DNA from: an uncultured Collinsella sp.
Lineage (GTDB): Bacteria > Actinomycetota > Coriobacteriia > Coriobacteriales > Coriobacteriaceae
DNA length: 64,000 nt
Reading direction: 5' to 3'
Assembly: GCA_944321445.1 (NCBI GenBank)
Contig: CALULJ010000003.1
Coordinates: forward strand, 28,467-92,466
Shown here piece after piece: positions 52,207-62,350 of the stretch. The position numbers and the translations under genes are program-made. The notes under the pieces were generated by a model. The model was given only the letters and a program-made list of their open reading frames with translations, was not told where the DNA came from and did no database searches. How positions within the stretch are numbered: position 1 is the stretch's first letter; the number at the start of each line of letters is the position of its first letter.

Positions 52207-52290
52207 GCCAAAATCGCCAAAAGGGGGCGGGTTGCTTTTTGCCGACACATGCCGGCCAAAAGCAACCCGCCCCCTTTTGGCGATTTTGGC
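52207..52290. terminator. 33-bp perfect hairpin between convergent genes
   Basis: Arms 52207-52239 and 52258-52290 are exact complements (GCCAAAATCGCCAAAAGGGG at the outer end). The 18-base loop has its own GCCG/CGGC stem. It follows the hydrolase by 12 bases and the FeoAB stop by 13, so it may terminate both. Confidence 0.8.
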
Positions 52291-52303
52291 GCTTGCTAGG
52301 GCA

Positions 52304-54661
52304 TTACGCAAGGCCTAGCGCCATGCCGATTGCGTGCACGGCAAACGCCACGATCCACGCAACGCCGCATTGCAGGGCAACCACGGCCCACATCATGCGC
52401 GTGCCGAGCTCGCTGCGCACGGTCGACACGGCCGCCACGCACGGCGTGTACAGCAGGGTAAACACGAGGAAGCAAAACGCCGTGAGCGGCGTGAACAGCG
52501 TCGCGAGCGCCGACACGTCACCGCCGAGCAGTACGGTGAGCGTCGAGACCACGCTCTCCTTCGCGGCAAAACCCGCCGCGAGCGCCGTGGAGGCGCGCCA
52601 ATCGCCAAAGCCGAGCGGCGCGAAAATGGGCGCAAGCAGCTGACCCACGCCGGCAAGGAGGCTATCGGCCTGATCGGTCACCACGTTGAAGCGAATATCG
52701 AACGTCTGCAGGAACCAGATGATGATGGTTGCCACGAACACAATGGTGAACGCCTTGCGCACGAAGCCCTTACCCTTGTCCCACGCCAGGCGCGCCACGG
52801 TGGCGGCGCTGGGCAGACGGTAGTTGGGCAGCTCCATGACAAACGGAACCGGGTCGCCCTTGAACGCCGTGTTTTTGAGCACGAGCGCGACCAGGATACC
52901 GACCAGAATGCCCATGAGGTACATCGAGGTCATGACCAGGCCGCCGTACGCCGGGAAAAACGCCGCTGTGAGCAGACCGTACACCGGCAGCTTGGCCGAG
53001 CAGCTCATGAACGGGGTGAGCATCACGGTCATCCTGCGATCGTGCTCGGAGGGTAAGGTGCGGGTCGCCATGATCGCCGGCACGCTGCAGCCGAAGCCGA
53101 TGAGCATGGGCACGATGCTGCGGCCGGAAAGGCCGATGCGGCGCAGCAGCTTATCCATCACGAAGGCAACGCGCGCCATGTAGCCCGAGTCCTCGAGAAT
53201 GGACAGCAGCAGGAACAGCACGACGATGATGGGCAAAAACGACAGCACGCCGCCCACGCCGGCGAAGATGCCGTCGATCACGAGCGAATGCACCACCGGG
53301 TTCACGCCGAAGTCGGTGAGCCATGCGTCCACTATGCCCGTGAAGTTTTCGATACCCAGCTCCAACAGGTCGGCCAAACGCTGGCCGATAACGTCGAACG
53401 TGAGCCAGAACACGAGCGCCATGATGCCGATGAATACGGGGATGGCCGTGAAGCGCCCGGTCAGAATGCGGTCGGCTGCCACGGAGCGCAGGTGCTCGCG
53501 GCTCTCGTGCGGCTTCACCACGCAGGCGCCGCAAACCTCCTCGATAAAGCCGAAGCGCATGTCGGCCAGCGCGGACATGCGGTCGCCCTGCGACTCCTCC
53601 TCCATCTGGCGGATGATGTGCTCGAGGGCGTCAAGCTCGTTTTGTTGAAGGGAAAGCGCCTGTATGACGCGCTCGTCACCCTCGATGAGCTTGGTCGCGG
53701 CAAAGCGCAGCGGCAGGTTGGCCGCAGCGGCGTGATCCTCGATGAGGTGGCACACGCCGTGGATGCAACGGTGCAGCGCGCCGTGGTCCGGGCCATCTGC
53801 CGCGCAGAAATCCAAGCGACCGGGATGCTCGCGGAAGCGCGCCACGTGCAGCGCGTGCTCGACGAGCTCGCCGATGCCCTCGCCCTTCGCGGCCGAGATG
53901 GGGACGACGGGAATGCCCAGCAGCTCTTCGAGTTTGTTGACGTCGACGGTACCTCCGTTGGCGGCCACCTCGTCCATCATGTTGAGCGCGAGCACCATGG
54001 GGCGATCGAGCTCCATGAGCTGCAGCGTAAGGTACAGGTTGCGCTCGATGTTCGTGGCATCAACGATGTTGATGATGGCATCGGGCTGCTCGTGCAGGAT
54101 GAATTCGCGCGAGACGATCTCTTCGCTTGTGTAGGGCGACAGCGAGTAGATGCCGGGCAGGTCGGTGACGGTCGCCTCGGCGTGGCCCTTGATCTGGCCG
54201 TCCTTGCGGTCGACCGTGACGCCCGGGAAGTTGCCCACGTGCTGGTTGGAGCCCGTGAGCTGGTTGAACAGCGTCGTCTTGCCGCAGTTTTGGTTACCGG
54301 CGAGCGCGAAGGAGAGCGCATGCCCCTCCGGAATGGGCTTGCCGCCGCGCCGCGGGCGCGCCGCCTCCTCGCCCAGCGAGGGATGAGCCGTGCGCTCGAC
54401 CTGCGCATTTTTGCGCGGATTGTTGTGCGCGTCGTGCACGCCGCGGATCTCGATGCGGGCCGCGTCGTCTTTGCGCAGCGTGAGCTCGTAGCCGCGCAGA
54501 CGGATCTCGACCGGGTCGCCCATGGGGGCGTACTTCATCATGGTGACCTCGGTGCCCGGCGTGAGGCCCATGTCCAGAATATGCTGACGCAGCGCCGCGT
54601 CATCCGAATCGACCGACGCGATGATGGCGTCCTTGCCGATCTCAAGCGTATCAAGTCTCAT
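52304..54661 (-). CDS. feoB: Ferrous iron transporter, FeoA-FeoB fusion
   Basis: 785 residues from ATG 54661. Residues 1-75 are a FeoA SH3-like domain (LDTLEIGKDAIIASVD, MGLTPGTEVTMMKYAP). The FeoB G domain follows: GNQNCGKTTLFNQLTG (G1), NFPGVTVDRKDG (G2), DLPGIYSLSPYTSEE (G3) and LALNMMDEV (G4). The membrane part has about ten helices with the Gate motifs IEDSGYMARVAFVMD, GFGCSVPAIMATRT and LTPFMSCSAKLPVY. It imports Fe2+ across the inner membrane. Fusion of FeoA to FeoB is found in some anaerobes. Confidence 0.96.
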   Translation of the reverse strand: MRLDTLEIGKDAIIASVDSDDAALRQHILDMGLTPGTEVTMMKYAPMGDPVEIRLRGYELTLRKDDAARIEIRGVHDAHNNPRKNAQVERTAHPSLGEEAARPRRGGKPIPEGHALSFALAGNQNCGKTTLFNQLTGSNQHVGNFPGVTVDRKDGQIKGHAEATVTDLPGIYSLSPYTSEEIVSREFILHEQPDAIINIVDATNIERNLYLTLQLMELDRPMVLALNMMDEVAANGGTVDVNKLEELLGIPVVPISAAKGEGIGELVEHALHVARFREHPGRLDFCAADGPDHGALHRCIHGVCHLIEDHAAAANLPLRFAATKLIEGDERVIQALSLQQNELDALEHIIRQMEEESQGDRMSALADMRFGFIEEVCGACVVKPHESREHLRSVAADRILTGRFTAIPVFIGIMALVFWLTFDVIGQRLADLLELGIENFTGIVDAWLTDFGVNPVVHSLVIDGIFAGVGGVLSFLPIIVVLFLLLSILEDSGYMARVAFVMDKLLRRIGLSGRSIVPMLIGFGCSVPAIMATRTLPSEHDRRMTVMLTPFMSCSAKLPVYGLLTAAFFPAYGGLVMTSMYLMGILVGILVALVLKNTAFKGDPVPFVMELPNYRLPSAATVARLAWDKGKGFVRKAFTIVFVATIIIWFLQTFDIRFNVVTDQADSLLAGVGQLLAPIFAPLGFGDWRASTALAAGFAAKESVVSTLTVLLGGDVSALATLFTPLTAFCFLVFTLLYTPCVAAVSTVRSELGTRMMWAVVALQCGVAWIVAFAVHAIGMALGLA

Positions 54662-54810
54662 GTATGCCGTGTTTCCCCTCTGGCGCAGGCGCGCGCCTCG
54701 GTGTGCATTCATGCCTTTGCCATGATAGCGTGACGCACGCCGAACAGCGGGAATAACATCGATTTTCATGCGGGAAGCGGCATGATTCCGAAGCGCAGCT
54801 CCATCGACGC

Positions 54811-54850
54811 AAAAGAACCCCCGGTGCGCTTGAGCAGAGCGCGCCGGGGG
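54811..54850 (-). terminator. Terminator of the hydratase-transporter-amidohydrolase operon
   Basis: CCCCCGGTGCGCT (54818-54830) and AGCGCGCCGGGGG (54838-54850) pair; on the minus strand TTCTTTTGCG follows. It lies 46 bases after the amidohydrolase stop. Confidence 0.7.
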
Positions 54851-54895
54851 CCTTGGAAAAGGGAAAGAGGAAGGGCTAGATAAGAAGAGGGACCG

Positions 54896-55663
54896 TTAAG
54901 CGCCCAGATACCATGCGGCACCGTTGCCGTAGAGGACCTCTTCAGCGTGGTCGGAGCCCACGGCATCGACAATCAGCTCGATGTCGTCGACATCGAAGCG
55001 CTTGCTTGCGCGGGTCGAAGGCAAATCGGAGCCGAAAATCAGCGCCTTCGGGTTTTCTGCATACAGTTCCGCGATAAGCTTGGCAGCTTCCTCGCGGGTA
55101 TAGTCGATGCGACCGAAACCCGTCACGCGAACCGGCACACCTGCGGCAACGAACTTCTTCATGAGGTCCGCGCCGCCCTTGCGCATGCCGAGGTGGTCGA
55201 TGGACACATCGGGCATGCGCAGCACAAGTGCCACGAAGTCGTCGTCCATCTTGGACGCATCCAAGTAGAGCTCGGTTTTCCAACCGCACAGCTCGCGCAC
55301 GCGGCGACCCTGCTCCTCGATGTCCTCGAGCGTGGCGGAAAGCCCACGGAACAGGTTGAAGCGAATGGCCTTGATGCCGAGCTTGTCGAGACGCAAGATC
55401 TCTTCATCGGAGGTTGCCGGATCGAGTTGCGTCACGCCCACGAAGGTGCTGCCCAGCTTGCCGAGCGCGCCCTCGAAGTAGCTCTGGTCATAGCCCTGGA
55501 ACGAACCGGACACGACCGCGCCACCCACGGCTTCGACGCCCATGCCCGCAAGCTCGTTGCGGTACTGCTCAACCGTGAAGTAGTCGGGCGTGAAGCCCTG
55601 GTTGCCAGCAAGGGGATACGCAGGATCGATGATGTGGAAGTGGCTGTCGAATACCTTGTACAC
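54896..55663 (-). CDS. Amidohydrolase-family TIM-barrel hydrolase (2-pyrone-dicarboxylate hydrolase type)
   Basis: 255 residues starting MYKVFDSHFHIIDPAYPL, with the DxHxH metal motif of the amidohydrolase-2 (PF04909) family. VSIDHLGMRKGGADLMKKF and ALIFGSDLPSTRASKR match the barrel His and the final Asp (GSDxP). Relatives hydrolyse lactones or decarboxylate small acids; LigI acts on 2-pyrone-4,6-dicarboxylate. It is the last gene after a carboxylate transporter and an aconitase-like hydratase, so a poly-carboxylic acid substrate is likely. Confidence 0.82.
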   Translation of the reverse strand: MYKVFDSHFHIIDPAYPLAGNQGFTPDYFTVEQYRNELAGMGVEAVGGAVVSGSFQGYDQSYFEGALGKLGSTFVGVTQLDPATSDEEILRLDKLGIKAIRFNLFRGLSATLEDIEEQGRRVRELCGWKTELYLDASKMDDDFVALVLRMPDVSIDHLGMRKGGADLMKKFVAAGVPVRVTGFGRIDYTREEAAKLIAELYAENPKALIFGSDLPSTRASKRFDVDDIELIVDAVGSDHAEEVLYGNGAAWYLGA

Positions 55664-55676
55664 GACTCCCCCAATC

Positions 55677-56981
55677 CTAGAAGATGAACATCAGGAGTAC
55701 CGAGGCGATGGCGGCAAAGGCCAGACCAAGCGGCGTGCCCTTGAACAGGAGCTCGTTGTAGAACTTGTCCTGCTCCTCGCCCTCCAGACCGCTGGCGCCC
55801 AGCTGGAGCGAACCGCCGGTGGAGAACGGGGCGATCGAGGTGGACTGCGCACCAATGATGATGGCGACGGCGAACAGCGAGGGGCTCATGCCAGTTGCGG
55901 CGACGAAACCGGGAATCATGGGGAACATGAGCGGGGCCACGACGCCGAGCGTGGAGCTGAAGATGGACATGATACCGGCGATGACGCAGACGGCGATGGG
56001 CACGATCGGGGTCGGGATCATGTTGATAAGGCCCGCGAGCATATCGATGGTGCCAGCCTGAACGGCCACCTCGACGAGCATGCCGACGCCGCCGACCAGC
56101 CAGATGGTGTCCCAGGGAACGCGCTGGAACACGGGCTTGGGATCGTCCACGAGCTTGCACAGGTAGCCGACGATAGCCATGACGAGCGCGACCAGGGTGA
56201 CGTCGACGCGATCGCACGCCTCGACGAACCAGGTGACATCGGAGAACACGTTGCTCAGGATGGGCGCGCCCAGAACGATGAGCATCATGATGAAGATAAG
56301 CGCCAGGTTGAGCTTCTGCTTGCCGGTAAAGGGCTCGGGCTTCTCGATGTGCAGGTCGCTGTCCTTGCCGCGGTTGTTACGCATGTCGATGAAGCACAGG
56401 ATACCGATGACGATGATGGGGTAGATGAACGACACGGCGAAGATATTCGTCGTGATGGCACCCGCCTGGTCTGCGACGCTATCGACCTGGCTGAGCAGCG
56501 AATTGAACAGAACGCCGTGGGCGCTGACCATGAAGTTAGCGCCGGAAAGCGCGCCGAGCGAGACGGCCATGGCGGCATAGAGACGATTCATGTTGGAGTT
56601 GCGGCAGAGCACCATGCCGATGGCGCCCATGACGGCAACCGAGGTGAAGAACGCCGCGCCGAGGCCGGAAACGAGCGCTGTCACGAAGTACAGAACGAGC
56701 GGCAGGAACTTCTCGAGCTTGCGGAAACGGTACAACAGCACATTCGCGACCTTCTCCAGCGTGCCGTTGACTACGGCGAAATTGAAGAAGAGCGAAATCG
56801 AGAAGATGACCATGAACAGGTCGGTCGGCCATGCGCCAAGCAGGTCATCGACGGACATGCCGAGCACAAAACATCCAATAATGTAGGCAAATGCACCTGC
56901 AATCAAACCGGTGTTGATGTTAAATATCTCTCCGAGGCCGATTGCCAAAACGATAGCTAGGATAACCAGCACAGATTCCAT
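55677..56981 (-). CDS. SLC13/MatC-type dicarboxylate carrier
   Basis: 434 residues after GAGGAGGAAAAC. About ten hydrophobic helices are visible. The N-terminal region resembles MatC_N dicarboxylate carriers (GLGEIFNINTGLIAGAFAYI, then GAWPTDLFMVIFSISLFFNFA). STLGVVAPLMFPMIPGF and IIIGAQSTSIAPFSTGG are typical of the ion-transporter superfamily. It probably imports a di- or tricarboxylate for the flanking hydratase and hydrolase. It ends 13 bases before the amidohydrolase start. Confidence 0.85.
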   Translation of the reverse strand: MESVLVILAIVLAIGLGEIFNINTGLIAGAFAYIIGCFVLGMSVDDLLGAWPTDLFMVIFSISLFFNFAVVNGTLEKVANVLLYRFRKLEKFLPLVLYFVTALVSGLGAAFFTSVAVMGAIGMVLCRNSNMNRLYAAMAVSLGALSGANFMVSAHGVLFNSLLSQVDSVADQAGAITTNIFAVSFIYPIIVIGILCFIDMRNNRGKDSDLHIEKPEPFTGKQKLNLALIFIMMLIVLGAPILSNVFSDVTWFVEACDRVDVTLVALVMAIVGYLCKLVDDPKPVFQRVPWDTIWLVGGVGMLVEVAVQAGTIDMLAGLINMIPTPIVPIAVCVIAGIMSIFSSTLGVVAPLMFPMIPGFVAATGMSPSLFAVAIIIGAQSTSIAPFSTGGSLQLGASGLEGEEQDKFYNELLFKGTPLGLAFAAIASVLLMFIF

Positions 56982-57049
56982 TTGTTTTCCTCCTCATAAA
57001 CTCATGGAAAGCTGACCTTGTCAATTTCGAGGGCAATCACCTCCTTGCG

Positions 57050-57156
57050 TGCGCGGGCGGGACGCTGTTTGGAACCTTCGTTCCGCCCGTGCGCCGGTTC
57101 GCAGAGCAACAAGCAACGAATCTTTGGCGGCCGAGGCGAGGCGTCACCTCGGCCGC
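57050..57156 (-). promoter_or_regulatory. Two hairpins between hydratase and transporter genes
   Basis: GCGGCCGAGG/CCTCGGCCGC (57127-57136 with 57147-57156) follows the hydratase stop by eight bases. A second stem, GCGCGGGCGGGACG with CGTTCCGCCCGTGCGC, lies at about 57051-57094. Neither has a T-run; they may adjust mRNA levels between operon genes. Confidence 0.4.
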
Positions 57157-57164
57157 AACAATCG

Positions 57165-59447
57165 TTAGCGCTTATTGCGATTGAAGTTGATCAAGCAGCC
57201 ATCGAGCACGATCTGGCGCTCGTTGTCGGTCATAGGCGCAACGTAGAGCGCCATGGTGCCGGCAACCTTGCCGTCGCGGATGACGTGACCGGTGAACTCG
57301 CTCGCGCCGGACGCAATGGCCTCGCGGACGCCGGGGACGTAGACGAAGTCGCCGACCTCGAAGGCGGGATCGTCCTCGGACTGGAACGGAATCATGCCCC
57401 AGTTCATGACGTTGGAGCGATAGCGCTTCGTGGCGTACTGCTTCGTGATGTTGGCAAGACCGCCCAGGACGCGCTGGCAGCTCGCAGCCTGCTCGCGCGC
57501 GGAGCCGTCGCCCGGTTTGATGGCGTAGACCATGGAGCCGATCTCGACGTTTTCCACGGCAGCCTCGGGCGTGACGGTACGGATGGCCGCGAACACGTCG
57601 GCGAGCTCAGCGGGCTCGGTGCCCTCGAGGCGCGCGGTCTCGTAAGCAGCCGTCTTCTTGGCGTTGCCCACGTAGGCGGGGTCGCGGCGCGACAGCGTGA
57701 ACTCAGCGAGACCGAGCGGGTTGGAGCGGAACGACGAGGTCTCGCCCGAGGGAATGAGCTCGTCGGTCGTGGTCACCGGGTCGAGGATCTTGGAGCAAAC
57801 CTGCAGCAGGATGTTCTCGCCGAGCGGCTCCATCTCGGGCCAATCCTTGATGTTCGGGCCGTAGACGAGCGGCTCCTCCTCTTTGGCGGCGGCGAAGCCG
57901 TTGAACACGCGGTGCTCGTAGGACGACGGATCGAAGTCGTGCTCGGGCACGTCGCCCCAGCAATCGAGCGTCTCGGCGGAGGTGAGCACGCCGCCGTTGG
58001 CCGCCGTTGCCGCGATGGAACGAGCGTCCATGAGGGCGACGGCGCTCATCTGACCCTGACCGGGCTTGGAACCCTCGCGGTTGGGGAAGTTGCGCGTGGT
58101 GTGGCGGATGGCCAGCGTGTTGTTGGCAGGCGTGTCGCCCGCGCCGAAGCAGGGGCCGCAGAACGCCGTACGGATGATGGCGCCCGCCTGCATGAGATCG
58201 TAGATGGCGCCCTTCTTGACCAGGTCGGCGAAAACCGGCTGGGACGAAGGGTACACGGAGAGCGCGAACTCGCCGGCACCGCAGCTCTTGCCACGCAGCG
58301 CATGGGCGGCCTCGATGACGTTCGTGTAGTTGCCGCCCGCGCAGCCGGCGATGGTGCCCTGCTGCACGTGCAGGCCGGCGGCATCGACCTTGCCGAGCAG
58401 GTCGAGGGCGCCTGCGCGACCAGCAACCTCGTCGGCATGCTTCTCGACGTCCGCCAGGATGTCTTTGAGATTGGCGTTGAGCTCGTCGATGGTGTACACG
58501 TTGGAGGGATGGAACGGCAGCGCGATCATCGGGCGAATCTTGGAGAGGTCCACGCGCACGCAACCGTCGTAGTAGGCGACGTCTGCCGGGTCGAGCTGCT
58601 TGAAGTCGTCGGCGCGGCCATGGTCGGCGAGGAACTTCTTCGTATCCTTGTCGGTACGCCAGATGGAGGACAGGCAGGTAGTCTCAGTCGTCATGACGTC
58701 GACACCGTTGCGGAAGTCGGTCGTCATGGTGGAAACGCCAGGACCGACGAACTCCATGACCTTGTTCTTCACATAGCCGCGCTCGAACACGGCGCCGATG
58801 ATGGCGAGCGCAATGTCCTGCGGACCCACGAACGGCGCGGGCTCACCCTCGAGGTAAATGGCGATGACCTCAGGCGTAGCCACATCGTAGGTCTGGCCGA
58901 GCAGCTGCTTGACGAGCTCGCCGCCACCCTCTCCGATGGCCATGGTGCCGAGTGCGCCGTAGCGGGTATGGGAGTCGGAGCCGAGGATCATCTTGCCGCC
59001 GCCGGCCATCATCTCGCGCATGTACTGGTGGATGACCGCGATGTGCGGGGGCACGTAGATGCCGCCGTAGTGCTTGGCCGCGGACAGGCCAAAGAGGTGG
59101 TCGTCCTCGTTGATGGTGCCGCCGACTGCACACAGCGAGTTGTGACAGGTGGTGAGCACGTAGGGGATCGGGAACTTCTCGAGACCCGAGGCCTTTGCGG
59201 TCTGCACGATGCCGACGTAGGTGATGTCGTGGCTCGTGAGCGCATCGAACTTCACCTTGAGGTTCTTCTCGTCACCCGACGTGTTGTGCGCCTGCATGAT
59301 GCCGTAAGCGATCGTACCGCGGCGCGCCTCGTCCGGCGCAACATCGTTCCCCGTCGCATTTTTGACGGCATCCGCCTCGGCCTCAGGAACAACCGTGTCC
59401 CCGTTGACCAGATAGACGCCTCCCTCGTACAGCTTCACTGCATCCAT
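57165..59447 (-). CDS. Aconitase-family hydratase (YbhJ-like)
   Basis: 760 residues after GGGAGGAC. The aconitase [4Fe-4S] Cys ligands are visible in [16 protein letters not shown] and [14 protein letters not shown] segments, with [11 protein letters not shown] between. The conserved [23 protein letters not shown] (read over about 155-177) and [35 protein letters not shown] confirm the family. The C-terminal swivel domain ends with [16 protein letters not shown]. coli YbhJ is similar and lies beside a carboxylate transporter and a LysR gene. It isomerises or hydrates an unknown tri- or dicarboxylate. Confidence 0.88.
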   Translation of the reverse strand: MDAVKLYEGGVYLVNGDTVVPEAEADAVKNATGNDVAPDEARRGTIAYGIMQAHNTSGDEKNLKVKFDALTSHDITYVGIVQTAKASGLEKFPIPYVLTTCHNSLCAVGGTINEDDHLFGLSAAKHYGGIYVPPHIAVIHQYMREMMAGGGKMILGSDSHTRYGALGTMAIGEGGGELVKQLLGQTYDVATPEVIAIYLEGEPAPFVGPQDIALAIIGAVFERGYVKNKVMEFVGPGVSTMTTDFRNGVDVMTTETTCLSSIWRTDKDTKKFLADHGRADDFKQLDPADVAYYDGCVRVDLSKIRPMIALPFHPSNVYTIDELNANLKDILADVEKHADEVAGRAGALDLLGKVDAAGLHVQQGTIAGCAGGNYTNVIEAAHALRGKSCGAGEFALSVYPSSQPVFADLVKKGAIYDLMQAGAIIRTAFCGPCFGAGDTPANNTLAIRHTTRNFPNREGSKPGQGQMSAVALMDARSIAATAANGGVLTSAETLDCWGDVPEHDFDPSSYEHRVFNGFAAAKEEEPLVYGPNIKDWPEMEPLGENILLQVCSKILDPVTTTDELIPSGETSSFRSNPLGLAEFTLSRRDPAYVGNAKKTAAYETARLEGTEPAELADVFAAIRTVTPEAAVENVEIGSMVYAIKPGDGSAREQAASCQRVLGGLANITKQYATKRYRSNVMNWGMIPFQSEDDPAFEVGDFVYVPGVREAIASGASEFTGHVIRDGKVAGTMALYVAPMTDNERQIVLDGCLINFNRNKR

Positions 59448-59499
59448 GTGTCCTCCCTATGGCAAAAACGTGGACGTTTGATGATTCGATTATTTGGCC

Positions 59500-59571
59500 G
59501 GTGCATATATATCGCAAATACTACGATTTGATGGAACCTATAATATTTCTACTATACATAGAGGTAGTAGG
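59500..59571. promoter_or_regulatory. Divergent promoter region of hydratase operon and LysR gene
   Basis: This AT-rich stretch holds a TATAAT (59539-59544) without a good -35 and an inverted repeat CTACTA/TAGTAG (about 59550-59571). Such layout suits LysR-controlled divergent promoters. Confidence 0.5.
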
Positions 59572-59707
59572 CTTATTACTTCGTAGTGTTCTCCTTCAAG
59601 GAACACTGCGGAATGCGCCGCTTCAGCCTCTTGTTCTCTGTAACCTTGCGATATATCGCGCAGCTGCCAAACGCCGCACCTGTAAACCGCGCCACCCGGA
59701 GGTGTCC

Positions 59708-60640
59708 ATGAACGATCGCGAGCTCACCTATGTCAAAACGATCGCAGAGGAACGCAGCATCTCCGCGGCGGCGCGCAAGCTGTTCGTAGCGCAACCATCG
59801 CTCTCCCAATCGCTTCACCGGATCGAAGATAGCCTTGGTATCAAACTGTTCGACCGCACGAAACAGGGTCTTCAACCAACCGAGGCAGGCAAGAAATACC
59901 TGCAAATGGCAAACCAGGTGCTCAAGCTCTACGGCGATTTTCGCACTGACCTGAGCGATACCGATGCGCTCAAAAAGGGTACGGTCACGTTCGGCATCAC
60001 GCGCTTGCTCGGCCGCATCCTGCTGCCCGAGGTGCTTCCCGCATTCTGCAAGGAGCATCCCAACATCAAGGTCAATATCGTAGAGGGGAACTCGAAGGAG
60101 CTCGACCGCTCCCTCACCGCCTGCGAAATCGGTTTTGCCGTGATGCACCGCCTACCCGAAAACGTCAACAACCATATCGATTACAACGTGCTGTGGACCG
60201 ATCCGTTTGTCGTGACCGTTGGCTCCAATAGCCCGCTGCTCGCAAAAGCGGTCGAAAGCAAGCGCTATCCGCACCCCTACATCGATATCCGCGACCTCAT
60301 GGAAGAACCCCTCATTACGGTTCCCTATGGTCAGCGCATCCGGCAGGTACTCGATCTTTCATTCATGAGAGCGCGTGTCAGACCCCGTATCGCGCTTGAA
60401 ATGCGCGACTACACGACTGCGCAGTGCGTCGCAGCCCGCGGACTGGGTTACACGATTGGGCCGCAAAGCTATACGCAGATCGCCGACCTTCCTGACGGAG
60501 CGCAATTTCTCTCGATTGACGACAATCTCAATGCGAAGTGGTACCTATGCCTTGCCACCTTCCGCAACGGTTCGCTCTCCCGCGCTGACGAGGTACTCGC
60601 CCGCTACTTTGAAAAGGCAATTGAGCGGACCATCGCCTAG
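59708..60640 (+). CDS. LysR-family regulator divergent from the hydratase operon
   Basis: 310 residues from ATG 59708 after GGAGGTG; the longer frame to 59459 lacks a ribosome site. The helix-turn-helix is ELTYVKTIAEERSISAAARKL with VAQPSLSQSLHRIEDSLGIKLFDR. The effector domain begins near 92 (GTVTFGITRLLGRILLPEVL). By position it probably activates the divergent hydratase-transporter-amidohydrolase genes with a carboxylate as co-inducer. Confidence 0.92.
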   Translation: MNDRELTYVKTIAEERSISAAARKLFVAQPSLSQSLHRIEDSLGIKLFDRTKQGLQPTEAGKKYLQMANQVLKLYGDFRTDLSDTDALKKGTVTFGITRLLGRILLPEVLPAFCKEHPNIKVNIVEGNSKELDRSLTACEIGFAVMHRLPENVNNHIDYNVLWTDPFVVTVGSNSPLLAKAVESKRYPHPYIDIRDLMEEPLITVPYGQRIRQVLDLSFMRARVRPRIALEMRDYTTAQCVAARGLGYTIGPQSYTQIADLPDGAQFLSIDDNLNAKWYLCLATFRNGSLSRADEVLARYFEKAIERTIA

Positions 60641-60703
60641 ACAGTACGAAGCGGCCTGCGGGTAGCACGCATGCCGCCGAGCGGCGTCACACGACAAGCG
60701 CAC

Positions 60704-61183
60704 CTACTCCTCCGCACGCCAGCCGCGGCAGACGTCGACCCAGCCTTCTGCACGCGTTGCCTGTTCGAGCTCGGGGATCGTCAGGCGCACGCCGCTGTGG
60801 TCGTTGCCGCAGGCGGGGTACACGACGTCGAAGCGACGAAGCGACTCATCGAGGAATACGCGGACACCGTCTTTGGCACCGAAGGGGCACACGCCGCCGG
60901 GCGCATGGCCCACGAGTCCCTCGACGACGTCGCCGGGGATCATCTTGGCCTTGGTGTGGAAGAACTGCTTGAACATGCTGTTGTTCACGCGCGCATCGCC
61001 CGCGCACAGCACGAGCACCGGGGCATCGTCCACCAAAAACGCCATCGTTTTGGCGATGTGCTCGGGCTCGCAGCCAAGCGCCGCCGCTGCCTCCTCGACC
61101 GTCGAGCTCGGGGCCTCGGTAGCGATCACGCGGTCGCCCAGGCCGATGCTTTCCAAATACCCTTTAGCAACGTCAAACGACAT
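60704..61183 (-). CDS. YbaK/EbsC-type aminoacyl-tRNA deacylase
   Basis: 159 residues from ATG 61183 after GAGAGGAC. The YbaK fold is marked by STVEEAAAALGCEPEHIAKTMAFL (Lys near 45), FFHTKAKMIPGDVVEGLVGHAPGGVCPFG and VYPACGNDHSGVRLTIPEL. It hydrolyses mischarged tRNA such as Cys-tRNA-Pro, or Ala/Ser equivalents. It stands alone between LysR and YdcF-like genes. Confidence 0.88.
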   Translation of the reverse strand: MSFDVAKGYLESIGLGDRVIATEAPSSTVEEAAAALGCEPEHIAKTMAFLVDDAPVLVLCAGDARVNNSMFKQFFHTKAKMIPGDVVEGLVGHAPGGVCPFGAKDGVRVFLDESLRRFDVVYPACGNDHSGVRLTIPELEQATRAEGWVDVCRGWRAEE

Positions 61184-61318
61184 GGGCGTCCTCTCCCCCT
61201 GTGCATACGGTTTTAGCTTCTGCCCATTGTGCACCATCGAAGTGTGCAACACACCCGGCATGCGCTTCGTTTTGCAGATGGAAATCTGTTCTGCCTGCGC
61301 TATCGCCCCAGTAAAGCC

Positions 61319-62341
61319 TTACAGCCCGCACAGCATGGTCCCGACAAACCATATCAGGGCAAGAAGAACAAGGTGGCGCGGATACTCGATGAGGACTCCG
61401 CCGCATTCGCGCGCGAGCGAGCGCAGCAAGGTAGCCGGACGCGTTGGAGCCGCCACGACCTCGAAGTCGAGCCTCACGCGCTGTGCCAAGACGGCGCAAC
61501 GGAACACGTGGAACTCGCTGCTCACCAGCGCGACACGGTACGGCTTGCCATCCGTTCGCTCGTTCATGATGACCTGCGAACATATGACGTTCTCGAGCGT
61601 TGTGGTGGAGCGGCCCTCTTCCACAATCGCCGCCTCGGGCATGCCACGACGAAGCAGGTAGCGCTTCATGGCATCCGCCTCGGTGACAACTTCATCGGAG
61701 CCTTGGCCGCCCGACACCACAATGACACCGCACTCGTTTTGGCGCCGCCACAGGTCGTAGGCGGCATCGACCCTGCTCGCCAGCAGCGGAGACGGCTCCG
61801 TGCCGAAGATCTTCGCCCCATGCACCACGATGAAATCGAACGGCTCGGCATGGGCGATACGCCGGCGGCTATATGCAATTCGATAAGCCGCCGAGCATAC
61901 GATGAAGACGACGAACACGAACGAGAGCCACAGGCCGATGAACGATAGAAGCCCGAGCACCCGGGCAGCCAGCAAAGAGGCCGCTTCCCGCACATTCGCC
62001 ACAGAAAGCGCCTCCACGCCCGCCAACGCCGCCGCGACACCGAGCGTCGCCGCAGCCATCGGGTTGACGCGGCGGCTGTGCACGATGTGCGCAAACGCGC
62101 TCGCCACGAGCACACAGGCCGCAATACCCACAAGAACGGCAGCCGCCGGTGCCATGCAGGGATGCATGAGCCCCGTAGGGACTCCGCACGCGAGCGCCAC
62201 GAAACAGCAGAACAGCGCAAGCGTCACCGGAGGGGCGATGCGGCAGAACACGCGCGAGCCCGAACGGAACGCGGACGCACCCCACACTACCAGCACAATA
62301 GCGAGAACGCAGAGCGCTACCGCCATCGTTTCGTTTATCAC
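61319..62341 (-). CDS. YdcF-like (DUF218) membrane protein
   Basis: 340 residues from GTG 62341; an ATG at 62329 is an alternative. About five membrane helices fill the first 150 residues. The DUF218 domain follows: FIVVHGAKIFGTEPSPLLASRVDAAYDLW, VIVVSGGQGSDEVVTEADAM, VEEGRSTTTLENVICS and VSSEFHVFRCAVLAQR. Such proteins (SanA/YdcF) act in cell-envelope processes, with no proven reaction. The gene is 9 bases after the hydrolase gene and likely co-transcribed. Confidence 0.88.
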   Translation of the reverse strand: MINETMAVALCVLAIVLVVWGASAFRSGSRVFCRIAPPVTLALFCCFVALACGVPTGLMHPCMAPAAAVLVGIAACVLVASAFAHIVHSRRVNPMAAATLGVAAALAGVEALSVANVREAASLLAARVLGLLSFIGLWLSFVFVVFIVCSAAYRIAYSRRRIAHAEPFDFIVVHGAKIFGTEPSPLLASRVDAAYDLWRRQNECGVIVVSGGQGSDEVVTEADAMKRYLLRRGMPEAAIVEEGRSTTTLENVICSQVIMNERTDGKPYRVALVSSEFHVFRCAVLAQRVRLDFEVVAAPTRPATLLRSLARECGGVLIEYPRHLVLLALIWFVGTMLCGL

Positions 62342-62350
62342 GGGCAGCCC

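Noticed and set aside
57018..59531. 837-codon open frame on the plus strand opposite the hydratase gene
   Set aside because: It is the mirror of a highly conserved aconitase-family gene, has no family similarity and arises from GC-rich codon use.
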